A DNA stretch of 8,754 nucleotides from an uncultured Succinatimonas sp. (GTDB lineage: Bacteria > Pseudomonadota > Gammaproteobacteria > Enterobacterales > Succinivibrionaceae), in assembly GCA_937880335.1 (NCBI GenBank), contig CALFLJ010000227.1:1-8754 (forward strand), read 5' to 3'. Numbering within the stretch: the stretch's first letter is position 1; every line of letters begins with the position of its first letter. Below the pieces are notes generated by a model, which ran no database searches, was not told the DNA's origin, and saw nothing but the letters and a program-made list of their open reading frames with translations. The position numbers and the translations under genes were made by a program. This document shows, in pieces, positions 1 through 6,484 of the stretch.

Positions 1-233
1 GCCGAAAAGGACTGTAAAAAGATTAAAATCTACTCACAACTTAATTTGAGGTTATGAGTAGTCACAAAAAAATTTTTAATCAATAAAAAGGTAAAAAAAA
101 ACATGTGTTTTGATATCCTTTATATATTAACTTTTGGAAATAGATAATATATTTTCTATTTATTATAGAAAATTAAATATTTAGAACAGAGTTATAATTA
201 TAAAAATTATTACAAATAAAAAAATTTATTTTT

Positions 234-283
234 CTAAACTTAAATATCTATAAATATAAAAAGCCTTACAACTAAACTTAAAT
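234..283. repeat. 12-bp direct repeat CTAAACTTAAAT
   Basis: The identical 12-mer CTAAACTTAAAT occurs at 234-245 and 272-283, a period of 38 bp. The copies flank an AT-rich segment. It may be a pair of regulator sites or simple low-complexity coincidence; nothing else in the sequence decides between these. Confidence 0.4.
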
Positions 284-325
284 TTATATTTCTTAGGATA
301 TTAGTTCTTTAACCTGTAATTAAAT

Positions 326-373
326 AAAGGAGAGTTGCTTTTTTTCTTTGTAAGATTTTAGCAACTAATATAT
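326..373 (+). promoter_or_regulatory. kdsC leader: Shine-Dalgarno, hairpin, start codon
   Basis: A strong ribosome binding site, AAGGAG, lies at 327-332, but the kdsC ATG is at 374, far too distant for normal initiation. The gap is filled by a perfect 7-bp inverted repeat: AGTTGCT at 333-339 pairs with AGCAACT at 360-366. A smaller inner helix, TCTT 345-348 with AAGA 352-355, can form in the loop. If the hairpin folds, the Shine-Dalgarno sequence lies 7 nt (367-373) from the ATG, which is optimal. Structure-bridged initiation of this type is known from phage T4 genes 25 and 38. The repeat is visible in the sequence; its use is inferred. Confidence 0.55.
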
Positions 374-928
374 ATGGATAAAATCAACACCTGCTATGGC
401 TTTATTGATGCAAATATCATGAAGCGCTTATCAAAAATAAAATTATTAGCATTTGATGTAGACGGTACTATTACAGAAGGTGGCGTTTACTTAGATAACA
501 CAGGATTGGAATTCAAAAAATTCTACACAAAAGATGGCTATGGACTACATCATCTAAATAAAAGTGGGGTGTACTGCGCCGCTATCACAGGTCGTAAAGC
601 TGAACTTACATCTCGTCGCATGCAGGAAATTGGTATAGAACTACTTATACAAGGAGAGTGGGACAAAAAAACAGCATTAACAAAGCTTTGTAACAAACTT
701 TCAATAGATCTTGAAAATACAGTTACAATTGGTGACGACTTAAATGATTTGTCAATGTTTAAAATTGCAGGTGTTACAGCATGCCCAGCAGATGCCCATC
801 CTTACATTTTAAAAATTTCTGATCTAATAATGACAAAAAAAGGTGGTTTTGGAGCAGTTCGTGAACTATGCGATCTTATTATGATGGCTCAAGGAAAATT
901 AAACCTAGATGGAGGTCCTATTGAATGA
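374..928 (+). CDS. kdsC: 3-deoxy-D-manno-octulosonate 8-phosphate phosphatase
   Basis: KdsC removes phosphate from Kdo-8-phosphate in the cytoplasm, giving the Kdo used for the LPS inner core. The 184-residue protein is a compact HAD-superfamily phosphatase without a cap domain, as expected (about 188 residues in E. coli). Visible motifs are the nucleophile loop D28-x-D30-G-T, motif II T72-G-R, a lysine at 98/99, and G120-D-D-x-x-D125 for magnesium binding. The C-terminal segment GGFGAVRE (157-164) matches the family tail that reaches a neighbouring active site in the tetramer. The start at 374 is preferred over ATG 419 because residues 7-9 (CYG) and the following stretch match the family's N-terminus. 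No Shine-Dalgarno lies directly in front; see the leader hairpin entry. Its stop overlaps the lptC start (ATGA). Confidence 0.95.
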   Translation: MDKINTCYGFIDANIMKRLSKIKLLAFDVDGTITEGGVYLDNTGLEFKKFYTKDGYGLHHLNKSGVYCAAITGRKAELTSRRMQEIGIELLIQGEWDKKTALTKLCNKLSIDLENTVTIGDDLNDLSMFKIAGVTACPADAHPYILKISDLIMTKKGGFGAVRELCDLIMMAQGKLNLDGGPIE

Positions 929-1491
929 CTGTTACATTAAAGTCATTTATTATCGCAATATTACTTCTGATCTTATCTGTAATCGTTTATCGATTTGCAC
1001 AAGTACAAAATGATAAAGTAGAACAAGATCTTTCCTATCTCCCCACTTTTAAAGCATTTGGGGTTAATGGAGCTATATATAATAAAAAAGGATCGTTAAA
1101 CCACACAGTTAACTCTATAACACTTGAATATTACGACAAGAAAAAATTATTAAATTTAGAAAAACCTCTTATTGAAAGTTATAAATATAATACAAATGGT
1201 AGTGTTGAAAAATGGTTACTTTCTGGAGATATAGGGAATGCTGTAATTGGAAAGAACGCAAAAATATCAGGTCATGTAAATCTATATCCTGGTTTTTCTC
1301 ATCCTCAAATCAAGATAATTAATGCTAATTACCTCATTTATGACTTTAAAAAGGATATAGTAACATCAAAAGATCGCGTAACCATAGAAGGACATAACTG
1401 GGTAAATACAGGTATAAACTTTAAAGCAGACTTACGCAACAACATCATAAGTTATAAAGGTAGTCCAAATGTCACATATTATCCGCAATAG
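925..1491 (+). CDS. lptC: LPS export protein LptC
   Basis: LptC is the single-pass inner-membrane subunit of the Lpt transporter. It takes LPS from LptBFG and hands it to LptA in the periplasm. The 188-residue protein matches the usual size (about 190). Residues 7-24 form one strongly hydrophobic helix near the N-terminus (SFIIAILLLILSVIVYRF), and the rest is a soluble beta-jellyroll type domain with alternating strands, typical of LptC/LptA folds. A good Shine-Dalgarno, GGAGG, lies about 9 nt before the ATG, and the start overlaps the kdsC stop by 4 nt, implying translational coupling. Sequence conservation in this family is low, so the assignment rests on size, topology and position between kdsC and lptA. 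Confidence 0.9.
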   Translation: MTVTLKSFIIAILLLILSVIVYRFAQVQNDKVEQDLSYLPTFKAFGVNGAIYNKKGSLNHTVNSITLEYYDKKKLLNLEKPLIESYKYNTNGSVEKWLLSGDIGNAVIGKNAKISGHVNLYPGFSHPQIKIINANYLIYDFKKDIVTSKDRVTIEGHNWVNTGINFKADLRNNIISYKGSPNVTYYPQ

Positions 1492-1990
1492 CATTCAAAC
1501 TTTATTTTTTATGCTTATGTTAAGCTCTGAACAATCTTATGCCCTAAAATCAGATAACTCACAACCGATAAATGTAATATCTGATGAACAATATGCTGAT
1601 CTTAAAAAGAATTTAGCTGTATTTTCAGGAAATGTTGAAGCTACACAGGGATCAATATTGGTTAAAGCTGATAAAGCAGAAATAACAAGAAACAATAATG
1701 GTTCTTTAAAAAGCATAAAAACTTTTGGACATCCAACAACATTTAAGCAAGAACAAGATGACGGAAAGATAATACATTCTCAATCATCTAGTATTGAATT
1801 TTATCCAGATCGTAACCTTGTGATATTAATTGGAAGAGCAACAATTTGGCAAAACAACTCCCACGTAGATGGGGAACGTATCGAGTACAATACGGTCACA
1901 CAAAAGTTAAAGGCCAGCAATGAAAATAGCCAAGGCGGAAGAGTTAGAAGTACTTTTATTCCACAGGAATTAAGCAATAAACAAAAATGA
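1469..1990 (+). CDS. lptA: LPS export periplasmic protein LptA
   Basis: LptA polymerises end to end in the periplasm to form the bridge that carries LPS from LptC to the outer-membrane LptD. The 173-residue protein starts with a signal peptide (about residues 1-25, hydrophobic core TLFFMLML, likely cleavage after SYA25). Next comes an OstA/LptA beta-jellyroll domain beginning around residue 34, with the typical strands (LAVFSGNVEATQGS, ILVKADKAEI) and a second half with FYPDRNLVILIGRATIWQ. The start lies inside the lptC 3' end (23-nt overlap) with an AAAGG ribosome site about 8 nt upstream. It ends in an ATGA overlap with lptB. E. coli LptA is about 185 residues, so the length is normal. Confidence 0.93.
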   Translation: MSHIIRNSIQTLFFMLMLSSEQSYALKSDNSQPINVISDEQYADLKKNLAVFSGNVEATQGSILVKADKAEITRNNNGSLKSIKTFGHPTTFKQEQDDGKIIHSQSSSIEFYPDRNLVILIGRATIWQNNSHVDGERIEYNTVTQKLKASNENSQGGRVRSTFIPQELSNKQK

Positions 1991-2712
1991 GCGAATTAAA
2001 AGCAATCCATTTACAAAAAACATATAAAAAAAGAAACGTTGTACAAGATGTTAGTTTAAGTGTAAGCAGTGGCTCTATTGTAGGTCTTTTAGGTCCAAAT
2101 GGTGCAGGAAAAACTACATCATTTTACATGATTACAGGTATTGTTTCGATTGATAACGGCCAAGTCATGTTAGATGACCAAGATATAACAACACTGCCGA
2201 TGCATGAGCGCGCCCGCGCTGGTTTAGGATATTTACCACAAGAAAACTCTATTTTTAGAAAGCTTACTGTTTATGAAAATATTATGGGGGTTTTAGAACT
2301 TATCCCTAATATGTCCAAAATAGAAAGAAAAAATAAGGTTAATGAACTATTAGAGGAATTTAGTGTAGGACATCTTTCAAAAAGCCTTGGAATGTCTTTA
2401 TCTGGCGGAGAGAGACGACGTGTTGAAATTGCCAGAGCATTAGCGTCAAATCCAAAATTCATTTTATTAGATGAACCTTTTGCAGGTGTAGATCCAATTT
2501 CGGTATCTGAGATTAAAAATATTATTCTACACTTAAGAAACAGGGGGATTGGTATTCTTATTACAGATCACAACGTTAGGGAAACTCTAGATGTTTGTGA
2601 AAAGGCGTATATAGTTAATGCAGGACAAATAATAGCAAGTGGTTCGTCAAACGAGATCTTAGCAAACGACAAAGTAAAGAATGTCTACTTAGGTGAAAAC
2701 TTCTCTTTATAA
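1987..2712 (+). CDS. lptB: LPS export ABC transporter ATP-binding protein LptB
   Basis: LptB is the cytoplasmic ATPase dimer that powers LPS extraction by LptFG. All ABC motifs are intact and fall at the family's known positions: Walker A GPNGAGKTT with K42, Q-loop Q85 followed by the NSIFRKL groove segment, signature LSGGERRR (138-145), Walker B ILLDEPFAGVDP with catalytic E163, and switch H195. Length is 241 residues, as in E. coli. The start overlaps the lptA stop (ATGA); the nearest purine-rich site (AGGA) is about 18 nt away, so translation is probably coupled to lptA. The partner genes lptF and lptG are not in this window, which is normal. Confidence 0.98.
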   Translation: MSELKAIHLQKTYKKRNVVQDVSLSVSSGSIVGLLGPNGAGKTTSFYMITGIVSIDNGQVMLDDQDITTLPMHERARAGLGYLPQENSIFRKLTVYENIMGVLELIPNMSKIERKNKVNELLEEFSVGHLSKSLGMSLSGGERRRVEIARALASNPKFILLDEPFAGVDPISVSEIKNIILHLRNRGIGILITDHNVRETLDVCEKAYIVNAGQIIASGSSNEILANDKVKNVYLGENFSL

Positions 2713-2727
2713 CAAAGGATTTTAATC

Positions 2728-4288
2728 ATGGCTTTGATAAAAAATATTCTTCAGTTGAACGTTGCACAAACGCAAACTTTAGCCATGACACCTCAATTAC
2801 AACAAGCTATTCGTCTTTTGCAATTATCTAGTCTTGAACTAACAAGCCTGTGATGAAAATCCATTACTTGAAATTGATGAAAAGCAAAATTATCTTCAGG
2901 AAGAATCATACGAAAATCTTATATCAAGCGAGCAAACAAATGAAGATTTTGATCCTTTTGATAATGATAGCTCAATTAAACATAACGATATTGATGGTTT
3001 AGATGGATTAAGACAATTTGATGATAATGGTAATATAAAAAATATTAACTTAGAAAATGATATAAATTTACCTACAGTAAATGAAATAACAAAAGATTCA
3101 GATGATCACATTTCATCAGAAAACTTTTCAGCTCAAATTAGACAAGGAAAGTCACTATCGATTGATAATGATGATATTTATGAAGGTGAAACAGTAGAAG
3201 ACTTAAATTCTCATCTAATATGGCAGTTAGAACTTTCTCCTCTTACAGGAATGGATAAAGATATAGCAATCAATATAATTGATGGTATTGATGAGTCGGG
3301 ATACCTAACAGAAAGCATTGAAGAAATTTTTAGTAATTTAAAAGAAAAATCATATCCTGAACTTACCTTAGATGAGGTTAATGCTGTATTAAAACTAGTA
3401 CAGCACTATGATCCCTTAGGTGTTGGAGCGAGAAATGTACAAGAATGCTTACTTATTCAATTAAATGCCCTGTCTGATACCAAAGAAAAAAAACTAGCAA
3501 AAAAAATCATTGAAAATGATATAAAAGCACTATCAAATAAGGATTATCGTGGTCTAAAAAAAAAATACAGTATCGATGAACAAAGGTTAAAAAAGGCAAT
3601 AGATTTAATTTTATCATTAAATCCAAGGCCTGGTAATGTGGCAATAAAGCAAAAGTCTGACTTTGTAATACCTGATGTCATAGTTATAAAGAACAAAGAT
3701 AATACCTATAGTGTAGAGTTAAATTCATCTGCTATACCTTCAGTAAGAATAAATGAAGGATATAGTCGTCTTGTTAATTTTGCAAAAGATGATAGAGAAA
3801 GACTTTTTTTCAAAACAAATCTACAAGAAGCTAATTGGTTTTTGCAAAGTATTGCCAAAAGAAATGAAACTCTTCTAAAAGTTGCTTCTTGCATTGTAAA
3901 GCATCAACAAGAATTTATGGATAAAGGTGCAAGTGCTATGCACCCTATGGTTTTAAATGACGTTGCAACAGAAATTGAAATGCATGAGTCTACTATATCT
4001 CGCATAACTACAGAGAAATATATAAATACACCAAAAGGCACATTTGAGTTGAAATATTTCTTTTCATCTAGCGTTAACACCGATGATGGAGGAATAACTT
4101 CGTCAACGGCTATTAGGGCAAAAATAAAAGAAATGATAAATAAAGAAAATCCTAAAAAACCATTTTCTGATAATAAAATAGCACAAATATTAAATACACA
4201 AGGAATTATGGTTGCAAGACGTACAATAGCAAAATATAGAGAAAGCCTTGGTATAGCATCATCATCCCAAAGAAAAAAATTAATTTAA
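2728..4288 (+). pseudogene. rpoN: RNA polymerase sigma-54 factor RpoN, frameshifted in Region I
   Basis: Sigma-54 binds core polymerase and -24/-12 promoters and needs AAA+ activators. The ATG at 2728 has AAAGGA about 8 nt upstream and begins 15 nt after lptB. The first frame gives a normal Region I start (MTPQLQQAIRLLQLSSLEL) but hits TGA at 2851, after 41 codons. The protein resumes in another frame from 2843 (QACDENPLLEID) and then runs unbroken to 4288. Only 16 nt separate LEL from NPLLE where E. coli has 30, so 14 nt are missing. The rest is intact: an acidic Asp/Asn-rich Region II about 40 residues longer than in E. coli, core-binding Region III (VELNSSAIPSVRIN), helix-turn-helix (MHESTISRITTEKY) and the RpoN box ARRTIAKYRE (4214-4243). 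The first ATG after the lesion is at 3251; starting there would drop Regions I and II. Probably a recent pseudogene; an assembly error is less likely but possible. Confidence 0.88.
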
Positions 4289-4349
4289 AAAATAATTGAG
4301 ATTTTTCTCGCATTTTTAAATATTTATATAAAAATAATTATTATTTTAC

Positions 4350-4418
4350 TGTTAACTTTTCATAAAATTGCCTATTATTAAATCAGAAGTTACAAATTTT
4401 TTTTTGTTAATGTAACTT
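4350..4418 (+). promoter_or_regulatory. Probable hpf promoter with 5' leader hairpin
   Basis: In the 167-bp gap between rpoN and hpf, TATTAT at 4373-4378 makes a reasonable -10, with a poor -35 (TGTTAA 4350-4355, 17-bp spacing). Transcription would start near 4385, directly before a perfect 8-bp inverted repeat: AAGTTACA 4387-4394 and TGTAACTT 4411-4418. The 16-nt loop holds a run of T. This gives an mRNA whose 5' end is a stem-loop, separated from the hpf ribosome site by about 25 nt. The repeat is certain; the promoter is a guess from sequence. Confidence 0.4.
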
Positions 4419-4455
4419 TGTTATCCATCACCAAGATTGGATTAAGGACGTTAAT

Positions 4456-4743
4456 ATGCAAATCAATATCCAAGGCGTAGGCATTACTTTAACAGATGCT
4501 CTAAAAGATTATGTAAATGATAAATTTAAGAGATTAGAAAGAAAATCAGAGCTTGTTACATCTATTTCTGTTACATTAACAGTAGAAAACCTAACTCAGA
4601 TTGCAAAAGCTGATTTAGCCGTAACTGGCGGTAATCTCCATGCCGAGGCGGAAGATTCAAGTATGTATCCGGCAATCGATGCCTTAATAGATAAAGTAGA
4701 TCGTCAGCTAGTTAAATTCAAAGAAAAACTAAAACAAGAATAA
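4456..4743 (+). CDS. hpf: Ribosome hibernation promoting factor, short form
   Basis: HPF binds the 30S decoding centre and helps form inactive 100S ribosome dimers in stationary phase or starvation. The 95-residue protein is the short gammaproteobacterial form, with no C-terminal dimerisation domain as found in long HPF. It aligns over its whole length with E. coli HPF: MQINIQGVGITLTDALKDYV at the start, the central GGNLHAEAEDSSMYPAIDAL, and the basic C-terminus KVDRQLVKFKEKLKQE. AAGGA lies 7 nt before the ATG. Position between rpoN and ptsN is the conserved one. It likely has its own promoter and ends in a strong terminator, so it may be expressed separately from both neighbours. Confidence 0.97.
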   Translation: MQINIQGVGITLTDALKDYVNDKFKRLERKSELVTSISVTLTVENLTQIAKADLAVTGGNLHAEAEDSSMYPAIDALIDKVDRQLVKFKEKLKQE

Positions 4744-4768
4744 CGTCTAGTAATATATTTTTAAACAG

Positions 4769-4792
4769 TGCCCTGCTATTGCAGGGCATTTT
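4769..4792 (+). terminator. Intrinsic terminator after hpf
   Basis: TGCCCTGC (4769-4776) and GCAGGGCA (4781-4788) form a perfect 8-bp GC-rich stem with a TATT tetraloop, followed by TTTT. It lies 26 nt after the hpf stop and is the clearest intrinsic terminator in the window. It separates hpf from ptsN. Confidence 0.85.
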
Positions 4793-4823
4793 AAATTTAT
4801 ATAATAGAAAAAAAATAATAAAA
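4779..4823 (+). promoter_or_regulatory. Possible ptsN-rapZ promoter
   Basis: A perfect -10 hexamer TATAAT lies at 4800-4805, just after the hpf terminator. The -35 is weak: TTGCAG at 4779-4784 gives 15-bp spacing. Transcription would begin around 4812, only about 12 nt before the ptsN ATG at 4824, so the message would have a very short leader with no Shine-Dalgarno. In this AT-rich DNA a TATAAT can occur by chance. Confidence 0.3.
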
Positions 4824-5306
4824 ATGTTGATCCTTCCTGAAACAATTATACTATCTCCTCTTCTTTGCTTTAGCAAAAAAAGACTTTTTGAAGAAGTTGC
4901 AGATTATGCTAGCTGTATACTAAAAAAAAATGCCCAGGAGTTAATTAATTCATTAAATGAAAGAGAAAAATCCGGGACAACAGTTTTCTTCGATGGCATA
5001 GCATTTCCTCACGCAATGCTCACTGACATAGACAAAAGTATTGGGGTTTTATCAATATTAGATACCCCTATTACATTTAATTCTATTGATGCAGATCAAC
5101 TTGATGTTGACATTTCTTATACTTTTTTCTTTTCTCAAAACGAAAAATACGACAAAATAGAAAAGCTTTTGATGGATTTTAGTAGTCTTTTGGCAAATAA
5201 TGATCTTTTAAATTCTCTTAGACTTTGTCGAAGTGAAAAACAAAAAATTTCATCTATTTTAAATAAAATAGATTTATCATTAAGCAAAAATATTAATCAA
5301 AACTAA
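4824..5306 (+). CDS. ptsN: PTS nitrogen regulatory protein EIIA-Ntr
   Basis: PtsN is the final phosphate acceptor of the nitrogen PTS (PtsP to NPr to EIIA-Ntr). It regulates potassium uptake, envelope stress and sensor kinases rather than sugar import. The 160-residue product has the EIIA type-2 fold, with the phosphorylated histidine H63 in GIAFPHAML and the upstream REKSGTT matching the family's REKMGST. I chose ATG 4824 over the in-frame ATG at 4779, because 4779 lies inside the hpf terminator hairpin and the extra 15 residues match nothing in the family; from 4824 the N-terminus aligns with E. coli to within a few residues. No ribosome site is visible, so translation may be weak or leaderless-like. 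It is more divergent than its neighbours, and npr is missing locally. Confidence 0.88.
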   Translation: MLILPETIILSPLLCFSKKRLFEEVADYASCILKKNAQELINSLNEREKSGTTVFFDGIAFPHAMLTDIDKSIGVLSILDTPITFNSIDADQLDVDISYTFFFSQNEKYDKIEKLLMDFSSLLANNDLLNSLRLCRSEKQKISSILNKIDLSLSKNINQN

Positions 5307-5307
5307 A

Positions 5308-5324
5308 AGTCCAAAAAGTGGACT
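5308..5324 (+). promoter_or_regulatory. Small hairpin between ptsN and rapZ
   Basis: AGTCC (5308-5312) and GGACT (5320-5324) form a 5-bp stem with a 7-nt loop, starting 2 nt after the ptsN stop. It ends directly beside the rapZ ribosome site GGAG (5326-5329). There is no T-tract, so it is not a terminator; it might act as an RNA-processing site or affect ribosome access. Confidence 0.35.
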
Positions 5325-5336
5325 CGGAGTTTTATC

Positions 5337-6227
5337 ATGACCATTGCTGTAGAGCTTATTGTAGTTTCAGGACGTTCTGGTTCTGGGAAAACTGTTGCTT
5401 TAAGAGCGCTAGAAGATCTTGGTTTTTATTGTATTGATAACCTTCCTGTAATTTACATAGAAGATCTAATAGAGAAAGCTAAAAAAAATTATCCAAAACT
5501 AGCAGTATCAATTGATATTAGAAATCTACCAATAAACAACGATATACAAAAATTGACATCTACTTATCATAAAGTAATGTCTGACCCTCAAATACATACT
5601 TCAATAATATTCCTTGACGCAGAAGATCAAACCTTAATTAGAAGGTACTCAGAAACAAGGCGGATTCACCCCCTATCTCAAAAAGAGCTATCTTTAGATG
5701 AGGCTGTAAGCAAAGAAACTCAATTACTATCATCTATTTCATCTGTAGCAGATTTACGAATAAATACAACTAATTTATCTGTACATGATTTATCTTCAGA
5801 AATAACAATACTTATAAATGGACGCCCAGAAAAAGAATTAATGATAATATTCGAGTCTTTTGGATTCAAAGATGGCATCGCATCTGATGCAGACTTTGTA
5901 TTTGACTGTCGCTTCTTACCAAATCCATACTGGGAAAAAAATTTAAGAAAATATAATGGTCTTGATGAACCAGTAAAAGAATTTTTTAAATGCCATAGCG
6001 AAGTTGATAAATATATAAAGCAACTAGACACTTTACTTATGTACTGGATGCCGAATATAGAAAAAAGTAATAGATCTTATCTAACAGTAGCTTTAGGATG
6101 TACAGGTGGTTTTCACAGAAGTGTCTATATAGCTCAAGCACTCAATGATAATTTCCTAGCAAGAGGGATAAAAACACAAGTAAGGCATAGATCTTTACTT
6201 AAAGCAAAACAACAAAAAATTTCTTAA
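5337..6227 (+). CDS. rapZ: RNase adapter protein RapZ
   Basis: RapZ binds the sRNA GlmZ and guides RNase E cleavage, and it senses glucosamine-6-phosphate, so it tunes GlmS and the supply of cell-envelope amino sugars. The 296-residue protein matches the family (284 in E. coli). It has Walker A GRSGSGKT (12-19), a conserved ALRALEDLGFYCIDNLPV segment, and TLIRRYSETRRIHPL (about 99-113). In the C-terminal domain are ESFGFKDGI, RFLPNPYW and GCTGGFHRSVYIA (254-266). The C-terminus is basic (RHRSLLKAKQQK), fitting RNA binding. GGAG lies 7 nt before the ATG, and the gap to ptsN is 30 nt, so the two are probably cotranscribed. Tyr198 replaces the histidine I recall at the equivalent E. coli position (H190), linked there to glucosamine-6-phosphate binding; other family members also carry Tyr. 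Confidence 0.96.
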   Translation: MTIAVELIVVSGRSGSGKTVALRALEDLGFYCIDNLPVIYIEDLIEKAKKNYPKLAVSIDIRNLPINNDIQKLTSTYHKVMSDPQIHTSIIFLDAEDQTLIRRYSETRRIHPLSQKELSLDEAVSKETQLLSSISSVADLRINTTNLSVHDLSSEITILINGRPEKELMIIFESFGFKDGIASDADFVFDCRFLPNPYWEKNLRKYNGLDEPVKEFFKCHSEVDKYIKQLDTLLMYWMPNIEKSNRSYLTVALGCTGGFHRSVYIAQALNDNFLARGIKTQVRHRSLLKAKQQKIS

Positions 6228-6335
6228 TAAAGTAAAGGAAACTATACAAGTTCAAAATACTAGAAAATCTAATTAATTTGACACAAATAACATCTTTAAA
6301 AAAGAGATAAAAAATTTTTCTAACATTCAAATCTT

Positions 6336-6351
6336 TATGATATTTATCATA
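6336..6351. promoter_or_regulatory. CRP/FNR-like palindrome (weaker)
   Basis: TATGA-TATTTA-TCATA is a perfect 7-bp inverted repeat around two T. It matches the CRP consensus TGTGA-N6-TCACA at 8 of 10 positions, and the FNR consensus TTGAT-N4-ATCAA also at 8 of 10 (read as ATGAT-ATTT-ATCAT). It lies about 153 bp upstream of the proposed dehydrogenase start site, which is unusual for direct activation, so it could be accessory or coincidental in AT-rich DNA. Confidence 0.35.
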
Positions 6352-6447
6352 TAAAATAATAACGTTTGCATTAGGTAGCAAGAAATAAAAAATAAAATTA
6401 AATTTGAGAAACTCTTTTTTGTTTAATCTCATAAAATATTTTTTAAA

Positions 6448-6463
6448 GGTGACATTAGTCACA
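6448..6463 (+). promoter_or_regulatory. CRP binding site, class II position
   Basis: GGTGA-CATTAG-TCACA matches the CRP consensus TGTGA-N6-TCACA at 9 of 10 positions and is flanked by A/T-rich sequence on both sides, as in strong sites. Its centre (6455.5) is exactly 41.5 bp upstream of 6497, the start site predicted by the TAAAAT -10 at 6485-6490. That is the standard class II activator geometry. Match and spacing are visible; binding is inferred. Confidence 0.6.
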
Positions 6464-6468
6464 AAAAC

Positions 6469-6479
6469 TTGTCAGACAA
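6469..6479. promoter_or_regulatory. Candidate FadR/GntR-family operator
   Basis: TTGTC-A-GACAA is a perfect 11-bp palindrome that fits the general FadR-subfamily operator pattern tNGTNNNACNa. It falls between the proposed -35 region and the -10, where a bound protein would block polymerase. GntR-type regulators of this subfamily commonly control hexuronate, gluconate and galactonate genes, which fits the downstream enzyme. No regulator gene is in this window. Confidence 0.5.
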
Positions 6480-6484
6480 CCTAA

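Larger units (their letters stand above)
1..373. other. AT-rich non-coding region upstream of kdsC
   Basis: I see no convincing gene here on either strand; stops are dense in all frames. It contains an imperfect hairpin at 30-61 (CTACTCA with TGAGTAG, plus AAC/GTT after a C-A mismatch) followed by an A7T5 tract, which could be the worn terminator of a gene to the left. It also contains a 12-bp direct repeat and the kdsC leader hairpin, listed separately. In enterobacteria kdsD sits directly upstream of kdsC; it is not here, so kdsC appears to head this operon. I could not pick a convincing -35/-10 pair in the very AT-rich sequence. Confidence 0.6.

Noticed and set aside
335..361. Leader peptide starting at TTG 335 after AAGGAG
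   Set aside because: Spacing of only 2 nt from the Shine-Dalgarno and an uninformative Phe-rich 8-codon product; the hairpin explanation fits better.
2271..2462. - strand frames inside lptB (2271-2462), rpoN (3706-3894) and the dehydrogenase (6728-6946)
   Set aside because: Antisense shadows of well-conserved genes, without ribosome sites or recognisable motifs.
4779..4823. Earlier ptsN start at 4779
   Set aside because: It lies in the hpf terminator loop, and the 15 added residues do not match the family.
5720..6031. 103-codon - strand frame within rapZ
   Set aside because: Lies entirely inside a strongly conserved gene on the other strand; no family-like sequence.
6199..6462. 87-codon - strand frame overlapping the rapZ end
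   Set aside because: Low-complexity Phe/Lys/Leu-rich translation of AT-rich DNA, no ribosome site, overlaps a conserved gene and the CRP-site region.
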